Under the pieces are notes generated by a model, which worked only from the letters and a program-made list of their open reading frames with translations, made no database searches and was not told the DNA's origin. Shown here piece by piece: positions 25,570 through 34,574 of a DNA stretch of 64,000 nucleotides. Source of the DNA: Algoriphagus sp. (lineage in GTDB: Bacteria; Bacteroidota; Bacteroidia; Cytophagales; Cyclobacteriaceae); NCBI RefSeq assembly GCF_013373065.1, contig NZ_JABXIN010000002.1, forward strand, positions 124,001-188,000. Direction: 5' to 3'. The position numbers and the translations under genes were made by a program. Within the stretch, counting starts at the first letter, position 1. Every line of letters begins with the position of its first letter.

Positions 25570-26517
25570 ATGACTAACCGAAGAACTTTTCTCAAAACCT
25601 CCGGCCTGGCAGCTGCTGCGCTTGGGCTGGGAATCCCTGAATTTGCACTATCTAAAACTAAGGCCGATCCCATTTTCAAGATTTCCCTGGCTCAGTGGTC
25701 TTTGAACCCGCTCCTTTTCGGAGGGAAAATGGACAATCTTGACTTTGCTATCGAGACCAAAAAACATGGCATTGATGCAGTGGAATATGTCAATCAGTTT
25801 TTTATGGACAAGGCCCAGGACAGAGCCTACCTTCAAGAGATGAAAACCCGCTCCGATGGGGAGGGCGTCACCAATGTACTGATCATGGTGGATCGGGAAG
25901 GCCAGTTAGGTGCTGCGACCCCCGAGGAGCGACAAAAAACCGTGGAAAATCACAAAAAATGGGTAGAAGCTGCCAAATTCCTGGGCTGTCACTCCATTCG
26001 AATCAATGCCTACACTGCAGTTCCATTTAGTCAAGACCCTAAATTGGAGCAGGAAGCCATCGATATCTGTAGTTCTACGCTACGAAGAATTTGTGAGTTT
26101 GCGGATGATTTTGACATCAATGTAATTATCGAAAACCACGGAGGCTACTCTTCCAACGGCAAATGGCTTGCGGAATTGATTAGACAAACTGCACATCCCC
26201 GGGCTGGTACCTTACCTGATTTTGGCAACTTTGTAATGAATCGGGATGGAGATCAAATTCTTAGCTATGATTCCTATCGAGGTGTAGACGAACTGATGCC
26301 CATGGCAAAAGGAGTCAGCCTTAAGCCAAAGGTATGGGATGATCAAGGTCATGAAACCGGGCTGGACTATACCCGAATGATGAAAATCGTTCTTGCTCAC
26401 AACTACCACGGGTATGTGGGAATAGAGCATGGAGAGCGAGGCCGCGAATGGGAAACCATTGAAGAAGTTCGAGTCAACCTGGATCAGGTAAGAAGAACTT
26501 TGGAAAATGAAGCCTAA
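25570..26517 (+). CDS. Sugar phosphate isomerase/epimerase-like TIM-barrel protein, Tat-exported
   Basis: 315 residues with a twin-arginine signal ('NRRTFLKTSGLAAAALGLG', 3-21). The mature part is an AP-endonuclease-2-like TIM barrel: 'FKISLAQWSLNPLLFGGK', 'IDAVEYVNQF', 'NVIIENHGGYSSNGK' with Glu and His metal ligands, 'TLPDFGNF' and 'GYVGIEHGERG'. Such barrels isomerise or epimerise sugars, but the reaction of exported members is mostly unknown. It follows the Gfo/Idh gene in the same direction, and the two probably act on the same exported substrate. It ends in a terminator hairpin. Confidence 0.88.
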   Translation: MTNRRTFLKTSGLAAAALGLGIPEFALSKTKADPIFKISLAQWSLNPLLFGGKMDNLDFAIETKKHGIDAVEYVNQFFMDKAQDRAYLQEMKTRSDGEGVTNVLIMVDREGQLGAATPEERQKTVENHKKWVEAAKFLGCHSIRINAYTAVPFSQDPKLEQEAIDICSSTLRRICEFADDFDINVIIENHGGYSSNGKWLAELIRQTAHPRAGTLPDFGNFVMNRDGDQILSYDSYRGVDELMPMAKGVSLKPKVWDDQGHETGLDYTRMMKIVLAHNYHGYVGIEHGERGREWETIEEVRVNLDQVRRTLENEA

Positions 26518-26546
26518 GCCCAAGTAAACTCCTAATTATTAAAATC

Positions 26547-26588
26547 TGCCCCAACTAAGCTTATAACTTTTTGGGGCAATCTTTTATT
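26547..26588 (+). terminator. Probable terminator after the TIM-barrel gene
   Basis: TGCCCCAA (26547-26554) pairs with TTGGGGCA (26571-26578) around a 16-base loop, followed by 'atcttttatt'. The loop is longer than usual. Confidence 0.6.
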
Positions 26589-26612
26589 ATTGCTTATCCT
26601 AAATAAATTATC

Positions 26613-28424
26613 ATGCGGCGAATCATTCTCTCCCTTCTCCTTTTCAGCTTTTTTGTAAGCCCCACCTTTTCCCAGAAAAAATCAGATGTATTCAAGACTT
26701 TGGATACCGAACTTGAAAATGCCCGAGTGGCTTTAAAAGCTCCGGGCTTTGCAATAGCCATTGTACAAAAGGATCAAATTGTCTATGCAAAGGGCTTTGG
26801 CTACAAAGATTTGGAAAATCAGATTCCAGTGACGGAAAATACCCTTTTTGCCATTGGATCAACCTCCAAAGCCTTTACTTCTGCTGTTTTGGGTGTCCTC
26901 CGCAATGAAGAAAAAATTGGTTTTGATGAACGACCTGGCAAATACATCCCTGAACTGCGCTTTGCCGAACCTTGGATGAACGAGCAGATCATCGTAAAAG
27001 ACTTGATGGCACATCGGACCGGTTTGCCGAGACACGATTTTGCTTGGTTTATGTTTCCATCAAATTCGAAGGAGGAATTAATCAAACGAATTGCTCATCA
27101 TGAGCCTTTCACTGGCCTTCGACAACGATGGTATTACAACAACTGGATGTTTTTTCTCCAAGGAGAAATCGGCGCCAGACTCAACGGCAAAAGCTGGGAA
27201 GAGAATGTACAGGAGTTCTTTTTTGACAAGTTGGGTATGACTAGAAGTAACTTTACGATTTCCGACTTGGAAAAAGATGCTGATAAATCCTTTGGTTATT
27301 CGGTGGATTTAGAAGGAGAAACTACCCGGATGGATTATTATGACATTGCTGCTATGGGTCCAGCTGGAGCGATCAACTCAAGCGTCACCGAGATGTCGAA
27401 TTGGCTCATTACTTGGATTAACGGAGGGAAATTTAAAGGTGAAGAGATCATTCCCATAGGCTACGTCAAAGAAGCGATGAGTTCACATATGGTGGTTTCT
27501 GATGGTTCTCCAACCAAGGAACACCCTGATGCACATTTTTCAAATTATGGCTATGGCTGGTTTTTGTCTTCCTATCGGGGACACTATCGGGCGGAGCACG
27601 GCGGAAATATTGACGGCTTTTCAGCCTCGGCTTCCTTCTTCCCTACCGACAGCTTGGGCATTATGGTCTTGACCAATCAAAACGGCTCTTCCTTACCAGG
27701 AGTCGTTAGAAATATGGTAGCTGACCGGATGCTCAATCTGGAGCCCTCAGACTGGTTGGGTGAAGCAGTAAAGCGATTAGAAGAAGCCAAAGAAGCTCAG
27801 GCCAAGGCCAAATCTCAAACTGATTCAACCAAAATCACCAATACCCGCCCATCACACAATCTGATCGAGTACATAGGTTCCTATAATCATCCTGGCTATG
27901 GGACAATGGAGGTAGAACTTAAAAATGACACCCTATTTGTTCAAACAGGCTTATTAGGGGGATTTTTAGAGCATAAACATTACGATGTGTTCGATATGAT
28001 CTTGATCTATCAAGGAAAACCAAATAGAGAAAACCCTTTCAAATTTCAGTTTGTAAGCAATTTAACGGGTGATATTTCTGGTTTACAGGCTGCATTCGAA
28101 CCGGCATTGGATCCAATTGAATTTAAGAGGACTCCTAAGGAGGTAGCAATCTCCGTAGAGGAGCTAAAAAAATATGAAGGCGCTTATCTTCTGATGGGAG
28201 TGCAAGAGGTGAAAATTTATGTCAAGGAAGATAAATTATTTGTTTTTGTACCCGGACAAACGGAATATGAGCAGATTCCAGTTGGAAACCACGAGTTCAG
28301 TTTCAAAGCATTGGATGGTTTTAAATTGAAGTTTGAGGAAAAAGATGGGGAGATCATTGCTGTGAGCTTTATTCAACCCAATGGGACGTTTCGAGGGGAG
28401 AGGAAGAATAAGTCACAAGAATGA
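26613..28424 (+). CDS. Serine hydrolase, beta-lactamase/class C family, exported
   Basis: 603 residues with a signal peptide (1-20, ending TFSQ). Penicillin-binding-fold motifs: 'GSTSK' supplies SxxK (Ser83, Lys86), 'YYNNW' the YxN, and 'EHGGNIDG' the HGG triad replacing KTG. The C-terminal 200 residues, after a Lys/Glu/Ala linker near 385-400, are two beta-rich domains of the DUF3471 type. The family includes D-aminopeptidases, esterases and class C beta-lactamases. The C-terminal extension makes a peptidase or esterase more likely than antibiotic resistance. It is a single gene ending at a strong terminator. Confidence 0.9.
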   Translation: MRRIILSLLLFSFFVSPTFSQKKSDVFKTLDTELENARVALKAPGFAIAIVQKDQIVYAKGFGYKDLENQIPVTENTLFAIGSTSKAFTSAVLGVLRNEEKIGFDERPGKYIPELRFAEPWMNEQIIVKDLMAHRTGLPRHDFAWFMFPSNSKEELIKRIAHHEPFTGLRQRWYYNNWMFFLQGEIGARLNGKSWEENVQEFFFDKLGMTRSNFTISDLEKDADKSFGYSVDLEGETTRMDYYDIAAMGPAGAINSSVTEMSNWLITWINGGKFKGEEIIPIGYVKEAMSSHMVVSDGSPTKEHPDAHFSNYGYGWFLSSYRGHYRAEHGGNIDGFSASASFFPTDSLGIMVLTNQNGSSLPGVVRNMVADRMLNLEPSDWLGEAVKRLEEAKEAQAKAKSQTDSTKITNTRPSHNLIEYIGSYNHPGYGTMEVELKNDTLFVQTGLLGGFLEHKHYDVFDMILIYQGKPNRENPFKFQFVSNLTGDISGLQAAFEPALDPIEFKRTPKEVAISVEELKKYEGAYLLMGVQEVKIYVKEDKLFVFVPGQTEYEQIPVGNHEFSFKALDGFKLKFEEKDGEIIAVSFIQPNGTFRGERKNKSQE

Positions 28425-28458
28425 AATCAGAAAGCTGAAATAGCATTACCGGTTTATT

Positions 28459-28492
28459 ATCCTGCTTTTCCGAAAGCAGGATTTTTTTTTAG
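28459..28492 (+). terminator. Rho-independent terminator of serine hydrolase gene
   Basis: A perfect 10-bp stem, ATCCTGCTTT / AAAGCAGGAT, around a TCCG loop, followed by about nine T. Confidence 0.9.
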
Positions 28493-28592
28493 CTCAGATT
28501 AAAATTTGTAGCCTTTGGAGAAGTAGGAGAGCTCGAGAAACATCTCATCACTTTCTTTCTGGCAAAAAGAGAGAAAGTAAATATCTTTAATA

Positions 28593-28979
28593 ATGAACCA
28601 ACAACTCGGACAACTCTCTCTCCTAGTCAGAGACTACGACGAAGCTATCCAATATTACACTCAAGTTCTGAATTTCGAACTTCTGGAAGACACCCCTCTT
28701 AGCGAAACTAAACGATGGGTCAGGGTAGCTCCCCCAGGTTCAACTTGTCACTTGCTTTTGGCCAAGGCAGCAAATGAGACACAGGAAAAACAAATCGGCT
28801 TCCAAGCGGGAGGACGGGTTTTTCTCTTCCTTTATACTGATGATTTTTATCGGGACTATGCAAAATACCTCTCCAAAGGAGTAGAATTCATCCGGACGCC
28901 TAGCCAAGAATCCTATGGAATCGTCTCGGTTTTTAAAGACCTATATGGCAACTTATGGGATCTAATAGAACCAAATTAA
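28593..28979 (+). CDS. VOC family protein (glyoxalase/dioxygenase fold)
   Basis: At 128 residues it is one vicinal-oxygen-chelate unit with two beta-alpha-beta-beta-beta modules: 'GQLSLLVRDYDEAIQYYTQVLNFEL' at the start and 'SVFKDLYGNLWDLIE' at the end. The usual first metal His is Gln/Leu here, while a terminal Glu ('DLIE') is present, so the metal site may be incomplete. Cytoplasmic. The reaction is unknown, and a glyoxalase function should not be assumed. It stands alone between a terminator and the HtrA-like gene. Confidence 0.85.
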   Translation: MNQQLGQLSLLVRDYDEAIQYYTQVLNFELLEDTPLSETKRWVRVAPPGSTCHLLLAKAANETQEKQIGFQAGGRVFLFLYTDDFYRDYAKYLSKGVEFIRTPSQESYGIVSVFKDLYGNLWDLIEPN

Positions 28980-29034
28980 GAGTTTTAAAGCCAAATAATT
29001 TTTAACTTCTATCCTTATAACTTTTCATTTTGAA

Positions 29035-30456
29035 ATGATGCCAAAATCAAAAAATAAAATCAGCGATATCGCCCGACAAATGATGAGTGGGGTCGTTCAG
29101 ATTCATGTGGAAGGCTATTTGGAAGAAGATATTCAGTCCGTTTTAAATCCATCTATCAAAATCCCAGGTATATGGTCAGGCTCAGGTTTTTTTGTAAAGC
29201 ACAAAGAACTAGAAGGTTACATCGTGACCAATGCCCATGTGGTGAGAAATGCCGTAAAGATTGAGATTAGCTCCATGCTGACAAGTGAGGAACGCTTCGA
29301 AACCGAAGTAGTCGGATTGGTAAAACAACTTGAACCTGATGTAGCTCTGATCAAACTGACCAAAGAGGAGCTTGAAAGATTCAAAAAATTGGCAATCCAA
29401 CCAATCGAATATTTAGTACTTCAAAGGGGAGCGAACCCTCCCCGAGGAGAAGTAATCAAGGCGATTGGCTACCCTTTGGGAATGATCGAACCAAATATCA
29501 CAGGGGGTGAAATCACGAATTTTATTTCGGGATCAGAATTTACCACCGAACGGTTTGTTACTAATGCGGCTATTAATCCAGGTAATTCCGGAGGGCCCAG
29601 CATCAATCAGGATGGAGAGGTCGTGGGACTAAATACTGCCGTCATCGTCGATGCGGAAAATATCGGATTCATTACTCCTTCAAGTTTTATCAAGATCATT
29701 ATCAAAAACCTTCTCCTACTGAATGAACCACAGTTTGCCGGTCTAGGGGGAAAACTGCAGAAGAATTCAGAAAACTTTAATCCATTTCTAAAGCAAAAAA
29801 GTGCTAAAGGAGTCATTGTTTCTAAGGTATTGAGAAATAGTTTTCTGGAAGCAGCAAAAATTCAATCCAAGGATGTAATTCTTTCCATTAATCAAGTCGA
29901 ATTTGATAGACATGGCATCGTGATCGGAAAAGAGGGACTTTATCGTCACAAAAATATCTTTGATGTCATGAAGCTTGTTCCGATCGGAGAGGAAGTAGAG
30001 ATCGGCTATTTGAGGGATGGGAAAGTCAAAAAAACTAAAGCTAAGGCAATGCCCAATCCTGAATTAGGAATCATCTCCAATCCAATTCTAAGCGAGCGGA
30101 AGTATTTGGAGATTTTTGGGATGGTTATTCAACCCTTGAGTTTTGAGATTATTCAGGCTATCCAGGAAGTAGATCCTTATGCCCAGATCGAAATGTTGAA
30201 AATTCTTGATGAGGAAAAACCCATGCTGGTGGTCACCCACATCCATCAAGGCACCCAAGCTGACGAAATGGAATGGCCATTAGGCGAATTGATAATCAAA
30301 GCCAATGACCAGGAAGTGCGTACACTAGATGATCTTCAAAAAATATTAGATAAGAACAAAGGTAAAAACATCCTCCTAGAGTGTATGAGTGGGGTCATTG
30401 GTTATTTTCAAGTGGATCCTGAGCTTGAATCTGCTCCAGAATCTTTGAAAGAGTAA
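29035..30456 (+). CDS. HtrA/DegP-like trypsin-fold protease with PDZ domains, no signal peptide
   Basis: 473 residues. The serine-protease triad is complete: His68 in 'VTNAHVV', Asp102 in 'PDVALIKL' and Ser185 in 'NPGNSGGPS'. A PDZ domain follows at about 255-345 ('GVIVSKVLRNSFLEAAKIQSKD') and a second at about 390-460. Unlike most HtrA proteins, the N-terminus is polar and charged with no signal or membrane anchor, so as read the protein is cytoplasmic. No better upstream start is visible, because the preceding 55 bp are AT-rich and non-coding. The next gene is VF530, 48 bp downstream. Confidence 0.9.
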   Translation: MMPKSKNKISDIARQMMSGVVQIHVEGYLEEDIQSVLNPSIKIPGIWSGSGFFVKHKELEGYIVTNAHVVRNAVKIEISSMLTSEERFETEVVGLVKQLEPDVALIKLTKEELERFKKLAIQPIEYLVLQRGANPPRGEVIKAIGYPLGMIEPNITGGEITNFISGSEFTTERFVTNAAINPGNSGGPSINQDGEVVGLNTAVIVDAENIGFITPSSFIKIIIKNLLLLNEPQFAGLGGKLQKNSENFNPFLKQKSAKGVIVSKVLRNSFLEAAKIQSKDVILSINQVEFDRHGIVIGKEGLYRHKNIFDVMKLVPIGEEVEIGYLRDGKVKKTKAKAMPNPELGIISNPILSERKYLEIFGMVIQPLSFEIIQAIQEVDPYAQIEMLKILDEEKPMLVVTHIHQGTQADEMEWPLGELIIKANDQEVRTLDDLQKILDKNKGKNILLECMSGVIGYFQVDPELESAPESLKE

Positions 30457-30504
30457 TAACTTTTGACTCCCTGTACCTGATCAAAATTTTAATTTGAAAA
30501 ACTC

Positions 30505-30747
30505 GTGTCGACTAAACCTGAAAACGTTCAACCCAACAATCCACTTCATGGCATTCGCCTCGACACAATGCTGGAGCAATTAGTCGCAAATTATGGCTGG
30601 GAAGAACTAGGGGAGCGGATCACAATTCGTTGCTTTACCCATGATCCATCGATCAAGTCCAGCCTAAAATTTCTTAGAAAAACCCCTTGGGCCAGAGAGC
30701 GAGTAGAAGGTTTGTATCTGAAGATGTTGAGGGATACGAAAAAATAA
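30505..30747 (+). CDS. VF530 family DNA-binding protein (DUF2132)
   Basis: At 80 residues it covers the whole VF530 family: '[28 protein letters not shown]' then '[28 protein letters not shown]'. The family is a compact helical DNA-binding protein known mainly from a Vibrio structure; its cellular role is unresolved. It starts with GTG at 30505 because no in-frame ATG precedes the conserved region. The short N-terminus is Asn/Pro-rich. It ends before a bidirectional terminator shared with dnaN. Confidence 0.9.
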   Translation: MSTKPENVQPNNPLHGIRLDTMLEQLVANYGWEELGERITIRCFTHDPSIKSSLKFLRKTPWARERVEGLYLKMLRDTKK

Positions 30748-30783
30748 CCTACTAAACCTCAAAGGATATCCATCAATCAACAA

Positions 30784-30814
30784 AAAAGCCTGAATCAAGG
30801 ACTCAGGCTTTCTA
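30784..30814. terminator. Bidirectional terminator between VF530 gene and dnaN
   Basis: AAAGCCTGA and TCAGGCTTT pair around an 8-9-base loop. On the minus strand, where dnaN ends, a run of six T follows. Confidence 0.85.
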
Positions 30815-30832
30815 GGATATAAGTGGTTAAAA

Positions 30833-31957
30833 TTATACGTAGTTATTCAACATTACTGGCATCACGAGCATTAGGATATCCTCATTTTCATCCTGCTCTG
30901 CTGGAAGAATCAATCCGGCTCTGTTTGGAGCAGAGAACTTCAAGCTTACTTCCTTAGAGTTCAAGTTGCTGAGCATTTCCACCAGGAATTTAGCATTGAA
31001 TCCGATTTCGATATCCTCTCCATCATGCTCACAGGATAGACGCTCATTCGCCTCATTGGAGAAATCCAAGTCTTCTGCAGAGATCAATAACTCTGAACCA
31101 GTCAATTTCAATCGAACCTGATGCGTGGTTTTATTTGCGTAAATAGCGATACGACGAAGTGAACTTAACAAATCCTGACGATCGATGGTCATGATGTTTG
31201 GATTGTCCACCGGAATCACATTCTCATAATCAGGGAATCGCTCATCAATCAAACGGCAAATCATTTTGATTTGACCAAACTTGAAATAGGCATTGGACTG
31301 GTTGAATTCCACCGTCACGGAGATATTCTCAGAAGGAAGGGTAGACTTCAGTAAGTTCAAAGCCTTCCGAGGAATGATCAAGCTGGCAGGACTGGATGAA
31401 GCCACATCCACTCTTCGGTAACGAACCAATCGATGACCATCAGTAGCCACGAAGGTGGTGTTGGTATCACTCAAGTTGATGTAAACCCCGGTCATGGCAG
31501 GACGAAGTTCATCCGAACTGGTTGCAAAAATGGTATTAGAAATCGCGCTTGCCAACACTTCCGTAGACATATCCACAGAAGTTGGATTGTTCACCGTAGG
31601 AATTTTAGGAAAATCAGTCGCATTTTCACCGGCTAAACGATAACGGCCATTATCAGAGCTGATTTCAACTGCATAGGTATCATGATCGATGCTAAAAGTA
31701 ACTGGCTGCTCGGGTAGATTTTTCAAGGTATCTATCAAGATCCGAGCTGGAACAGCAATGTTCCCATCTTCTTTGGCCTCTACATGGATTTCGGTAATCA
31801 TGGATGTTTGAAGATCCGAAGCCGTAATAGTCAAGACCGAATCCTTAATTTCAAATAGAAAATTTTCAAGAATAGGTACTACCGGATTGGTAGTTACGAC
31901 ACCATTGATGGCCGAAAGCTGCTTCAAAAGCGCGGAAGAAGAAACAATAAATTTCAT
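30833..31957 (-). CDS. dnaN: DNA polymerase III sliding clamp (beta subunit)
   Basis: Ring-shaped processivity factor for DNA polymerase III, 374 residues in three similar clamp domains of about 120 each. Family features include 'MKFIVSSSALLKQLSAINGVV' at the start, 'FLFEIKDSVLTITASDLQTSM', 'TDGHRLVRYR' near 174-183, and the C-terminal 'LVMPVMLNNYV' (the MPMRL-type clamp edge). It lies downstream of gldG on the same strand, an arrangement also known in flavobacteria, with a 224-bp gap that probably contains its own promoter. Confidence 0.97.
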   Translation of the reverse strand: MKFIVSSSALLKQLSAINGVVTTNPVVPILENFLFEIKDSVLTITASDLQTSMITEIHVEAKEDGNIAVPARILIDTLKNLPEQPVTFSIDHDTYAVEISSDNGRYRLAGENATDFPKIPTVNNPTSVDMSTEVLASAISNTIFATSSDELRPAMTGVYINLSDTNTTFVATDGHRLVRYRRVDVASSSPASLIIPRKALNLLKSTLPSENISVTVEFNQSNAYFKFGQIKMICRLIDERFPDYENVIPVDNPNIMTIDRQDLLSSLRRIAIYANKTTHQVRLKLTGSELLISAEDLDFSNEANERLSCEHDGEDIEIGFNAKFLVEMLSNLNSKEVSLKFSAPNRAGLILPAEQDENEDILMLVMPVMLNNYV

Positions 31958-32181
31958 ATGCTATAATTTTTTTCAAAGATCATATGTAATCTCGCATGCT
32001 CAATCATCATTCCTTCTTGTGATTCCCTTCTTCATGCTCGATTCCATATCGTAGGGCTTATTTAAAGATTACTTTTTGGAATGGGGGTAAATTTATAAAT
32101 AAAATCGATTTAACACGGGAGGAATAGCCCGCTTCTCAAAATAAATTATGGTTTTTTCGGCTCTTTTAAAGCCAGATTTTT
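31958..32181 (-). other. dnaN-gldG intergenic region
   Basis: 224 bp without a gene. On the minus strand a GATCTTTG (one mismatch to TAnnTTTG) lies about 25 bases before the dnaN ATG and may be its -7 box. No terminator hairpin is evident after gldG, so read-through into dnaN is possible. Confidence 0.4.
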
Positions 32182-33858
32182 TCAAGAATATTTTTTCTTT
32201 CTCCAAAAGGAAACACCACTACCCAAAAGCAAGAGCAAAGCAACTGGCAATCCCACATTCACCAACTGCCAAAAACTTTTTTGCTCTACAATCTTCACGC
32301 GGTTGAGGGGACGGATTTGAAAGGTTCGAGTTCTACTGGCAATAATTCCTTCAGGGTTTTGCAGGTATTGAACCAGATTTCTTAAGAAAATTCGATTTGC
32401 AAAAACAACCTGATTAAAAGGATCCTCACCCAAATTCAAGGGAGATCCAGATTGAAAATCCACTTGGCTTTGGAAAACTTCTCCATCCCCGATAACGACC
32501 ACTTTCCCTTTTCCACTTTCTTTAAAATCGGCCTGCTCAAATCCTTCAGGTAAAAACCTGTTTTTGAAAAGGGAAGTAAACTCACCTTCCAGCAAATAGA
32601 CCAAAGGAAGATTTCGCAAAGGAAAATCAGCCACATTAGGTTCCATTTCCATATCCCGGAAAGCGACCCGTGCAGGTGCAGGCAAAATCCTGGTAAAATC
32701 CGATGAAAATATAAGTGGGGTTTTTGTAATGCCTTTTGCCATGACCGTATCCAAACTGCTGACAAAACGGAAATTGACCACATCCAATCCTTTGGTAATG
32801 GGATGTTGCTGCATGCGGGAAGCCTGAACGTAAAAAGGCCACGGTAATGGAACCAATTGTTCTTGGTTCCCGAAATTGCCACCCATAACCGGAAAATAGC
32901 CGAAATTTAGATCTTGGATCAAATCTTTGTTGATTCGGATTCCATATTTAAAGAGTAAATTTTCCAAGCCATTTTCCATGGGAATTGCCAGAGTACCCTC
33001 TCCTCCTGCCTGATTCACATCCACCTGCACCCCATCAGCCAGCACGACCAAATTTCCCCCTCGCATCACGTATTGATCCAGCAAGTACACTTCTCGCTCG
33101 GAATAACTTTCTTGGGGTCCTTGGATGAAAATCAATTCAAAATTAATCAGGTCCTCCACGGATCGAGCCTGCTCCAAAGGAACTTTAAATAGCTCAAAAT
33201 CTCCATCTAGGGCTTCTACTAATCCATAGCCATCATCCTCTTTCATTTCCCCATGGCCCATAATCATGGCAATCGCACCAGAACCCGGGTTAGTAAGTTT
33301 GCGAATGGCGTTGCTCAGCTCAAACTCCAAATTCTCAATGGACTGATTTAAAATTTCCTCCTGCCCCATTCCCTTTTCTCCTTTGAGAATCAGAGCTCCT
33401 GTTTCAAACTCTTCATTGTATACCAAGATGCCGGGAAAAATCAATTTGGTTTGCTGACCTCCTGTCTGATTGACCATCAAACTGGTAGGATTGATTCCGT
33501 AATCATTGAGCTGAAGGATAAATTCTTCTTGTTCTTCTTCAGGCAAGCTTAAGGGATCCAAGTAAGAAAAACTGATTTTTTGATCCGAATAAGCATCAAA
33601 GGTTCGGATAGTTTCTTCAATAGACCGTTGCAAACGGCGCATCCCAGCAGGCATGTCATCACCCACTAATAAAATATCCACATGAATCGGCTCTTGAACT
33701 TCCTCCAACACCTCTTCCGTTGCTGGATGGAGTGAATAGCGCTTGTCTTCAGTGAGGTCAATTCGGAATCGTAAAAAAGCACTCAAGGCCAAAAAAATCA
33801 GCAAGCCGAAAATCAAAACTCCTACATGCCGGCCGATATGTTTGTTTTTTCCGCTCAT
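32182..33858 (-). CDS. gldG: Gliding motility-associated ABC transporter substrate-binding protein GldG
   Basis: 558 residues. An N-terminal membrane helix (about 12-28) is followed by 'LSAFLRFRIDLTEDKRYSLHPATEEVLEEV', a near-perfect match to the GldG start. A large periplasmic ABC_transp_aux/IFT52-like domain follows ('IAMIMGHGEM'), with a C-terminal helix (about 533-550) before a basic tail. GldG works with GldF and GldA in an ABC system required for gliding in Flavobacterium. It starts 4 bp inside the end of gldF. It reads gldA-gldF-gldG on the minus strand, in one operon. Confidence 0.95.
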   Translation of the reverse strand: MSGKNKHIGRHVGVLIFGLLIFLALSAFLRFRIDLTEDKRYSLHPATEEVLEEVQEPIHVDILLVGDDMPAGMRRLQRSIEETIRTFDAYSDQKISFSYLDPLSLPEEEQEEFILQLNDYGINPTSLMVNQTGGQQTKLIFPGILVYNEEFETGALILKGEKGMGQEEILNQSIENLEFELSNAIRKLTNPGSGAIAMIMGHGEMKEDDGYGLVEALDGDFELFKVPLEQARSVEDLINFELIFIQGPQESYSEREVYLLDQYVMRGGNLVVLADGVQVDVNQAGGEGTLAIPMENGLENLLFKYGIRINKDLIQDLNFGYFPVMGGNFGNQEQLVPLPWPFYVQASRMQQHPITKGLDVVNFRFVSSLDTVMAKGITKTPLIFSSDFTRILPAPARVAFRDMEMEPNVADFPLRNLPLVYLLEGEFTSLFKNRFLPEGFEQADFKESGKGKVVVIGDGEVFQSQVDFQSGSPLNLGEDPFNQVVFANRIFLRNLVQYLQNPEGIIASRTRTFQIRPLNRVKIVEQKSFWQLVNVGLPVALLLLLGSGVSFWRKKKYS

Positions 33859-34574
33859 TTATTTCTCAAAACCAAAACAGCTCCTCCTAAAAACAACCAG
33901 ATCATCCCCAAATAGAAAAAGATGTCCGTGGAATCGATGACCCCCCTACTCAGATTGATGTAATGAAAACTCAAGCTGAGTTCTTCAATCCAATAGGCCC
34001 AAGTACCTAATCCCAAATCTGAAGCTGCAGAAAATCCAAAGTATAGGACAAAACATAAAAAGACCCCCAGAACAAAAGCCACTACTTGTTGGGTAGTCAA
34101 AGCAGAGGAAAAAATTCCAACCGCTCCAAATACAGCGCCCAACAAAATCAACCCAATCCAACTTCCAAAGAATCCAGCTTGATCCAGGTTCCCAACAGGA
34201 TCCCCAAGCTGATACACGCTGTAGAAGTAGAGAAGGGTCGGCAACACAGCGATACATATCAGAATCAATAAAGCCATGTATTTCGCTATGACAATTTGGA
34301 CTAAACTTAAGGGAGAGGTCCTCAGTAATTCCCAGGTATGATTACGTCTCTCTTCCGCAATGGCACGCATAGAAAGTGCTGGAATCAAAAACGTAAAAAC
34401 ATAAGGCGTGTAGGTAAAAAGCGGTTCTAAGTCTGCATAGCCATAATCCAATACACTGCTTTGAGGGAATACCCACACAATCAAGCCCAAGGCAACAAGA
34501 AACAAAGCCAAGATTAGATAGCCCAGCAGGCTGCCTAAAAAAGCATTGATTTCTTTCAAGATCAGACTCTTCAT
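33855..34574 (-). CDS. gldF: Gliding motility-associated ABC transporter permease GldF
   Basis: Inner-membrane permease of 239 residues with six predicted helices. It begins 'MKSLILKEINAFLGSLLGYLI' and has the ABC-2 permease segment 'MRAIAEERRNHTWELLRTSPLSLVQIVIAKY' near 68-98. It matches GldF in length and in position between gldA and gldG. It overlaps gldA by 4 bp at its start and gldG by 4 bp at its end, typical of translational coupling. The transported substrate of GldAFG is not known. Confidence 0.95.
   Translation of the reverse strand: MKSLILKEINAFLGSLLGYLILALFLVALGLIVWVFPQSSVLDYGYADLEPLFTYTPYVFTFLIPALSMRAIAEERRNHTWELLRTSPLSLVQIVIAKYMALLILICIAVLPTLLYFYSVYQLGDPVGNLDQAGFFGSWIGLILLGAVFGAVGIFSSALTTQQVVAFVLGVFLCFVLYFGFSAASDLGLGTWAYWIEELSLSFHYINLSRGVIDSTDIFFYLGMIWLFLGGAVLVLRNK

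Noticed and set aside
19349-26517. Polysaccharide utilisation locus
   Set aside because: No SusC/SusD pair or dedicated regulator is present; the GH13, GH25 and sulfatase genes do not form one transcription unit.
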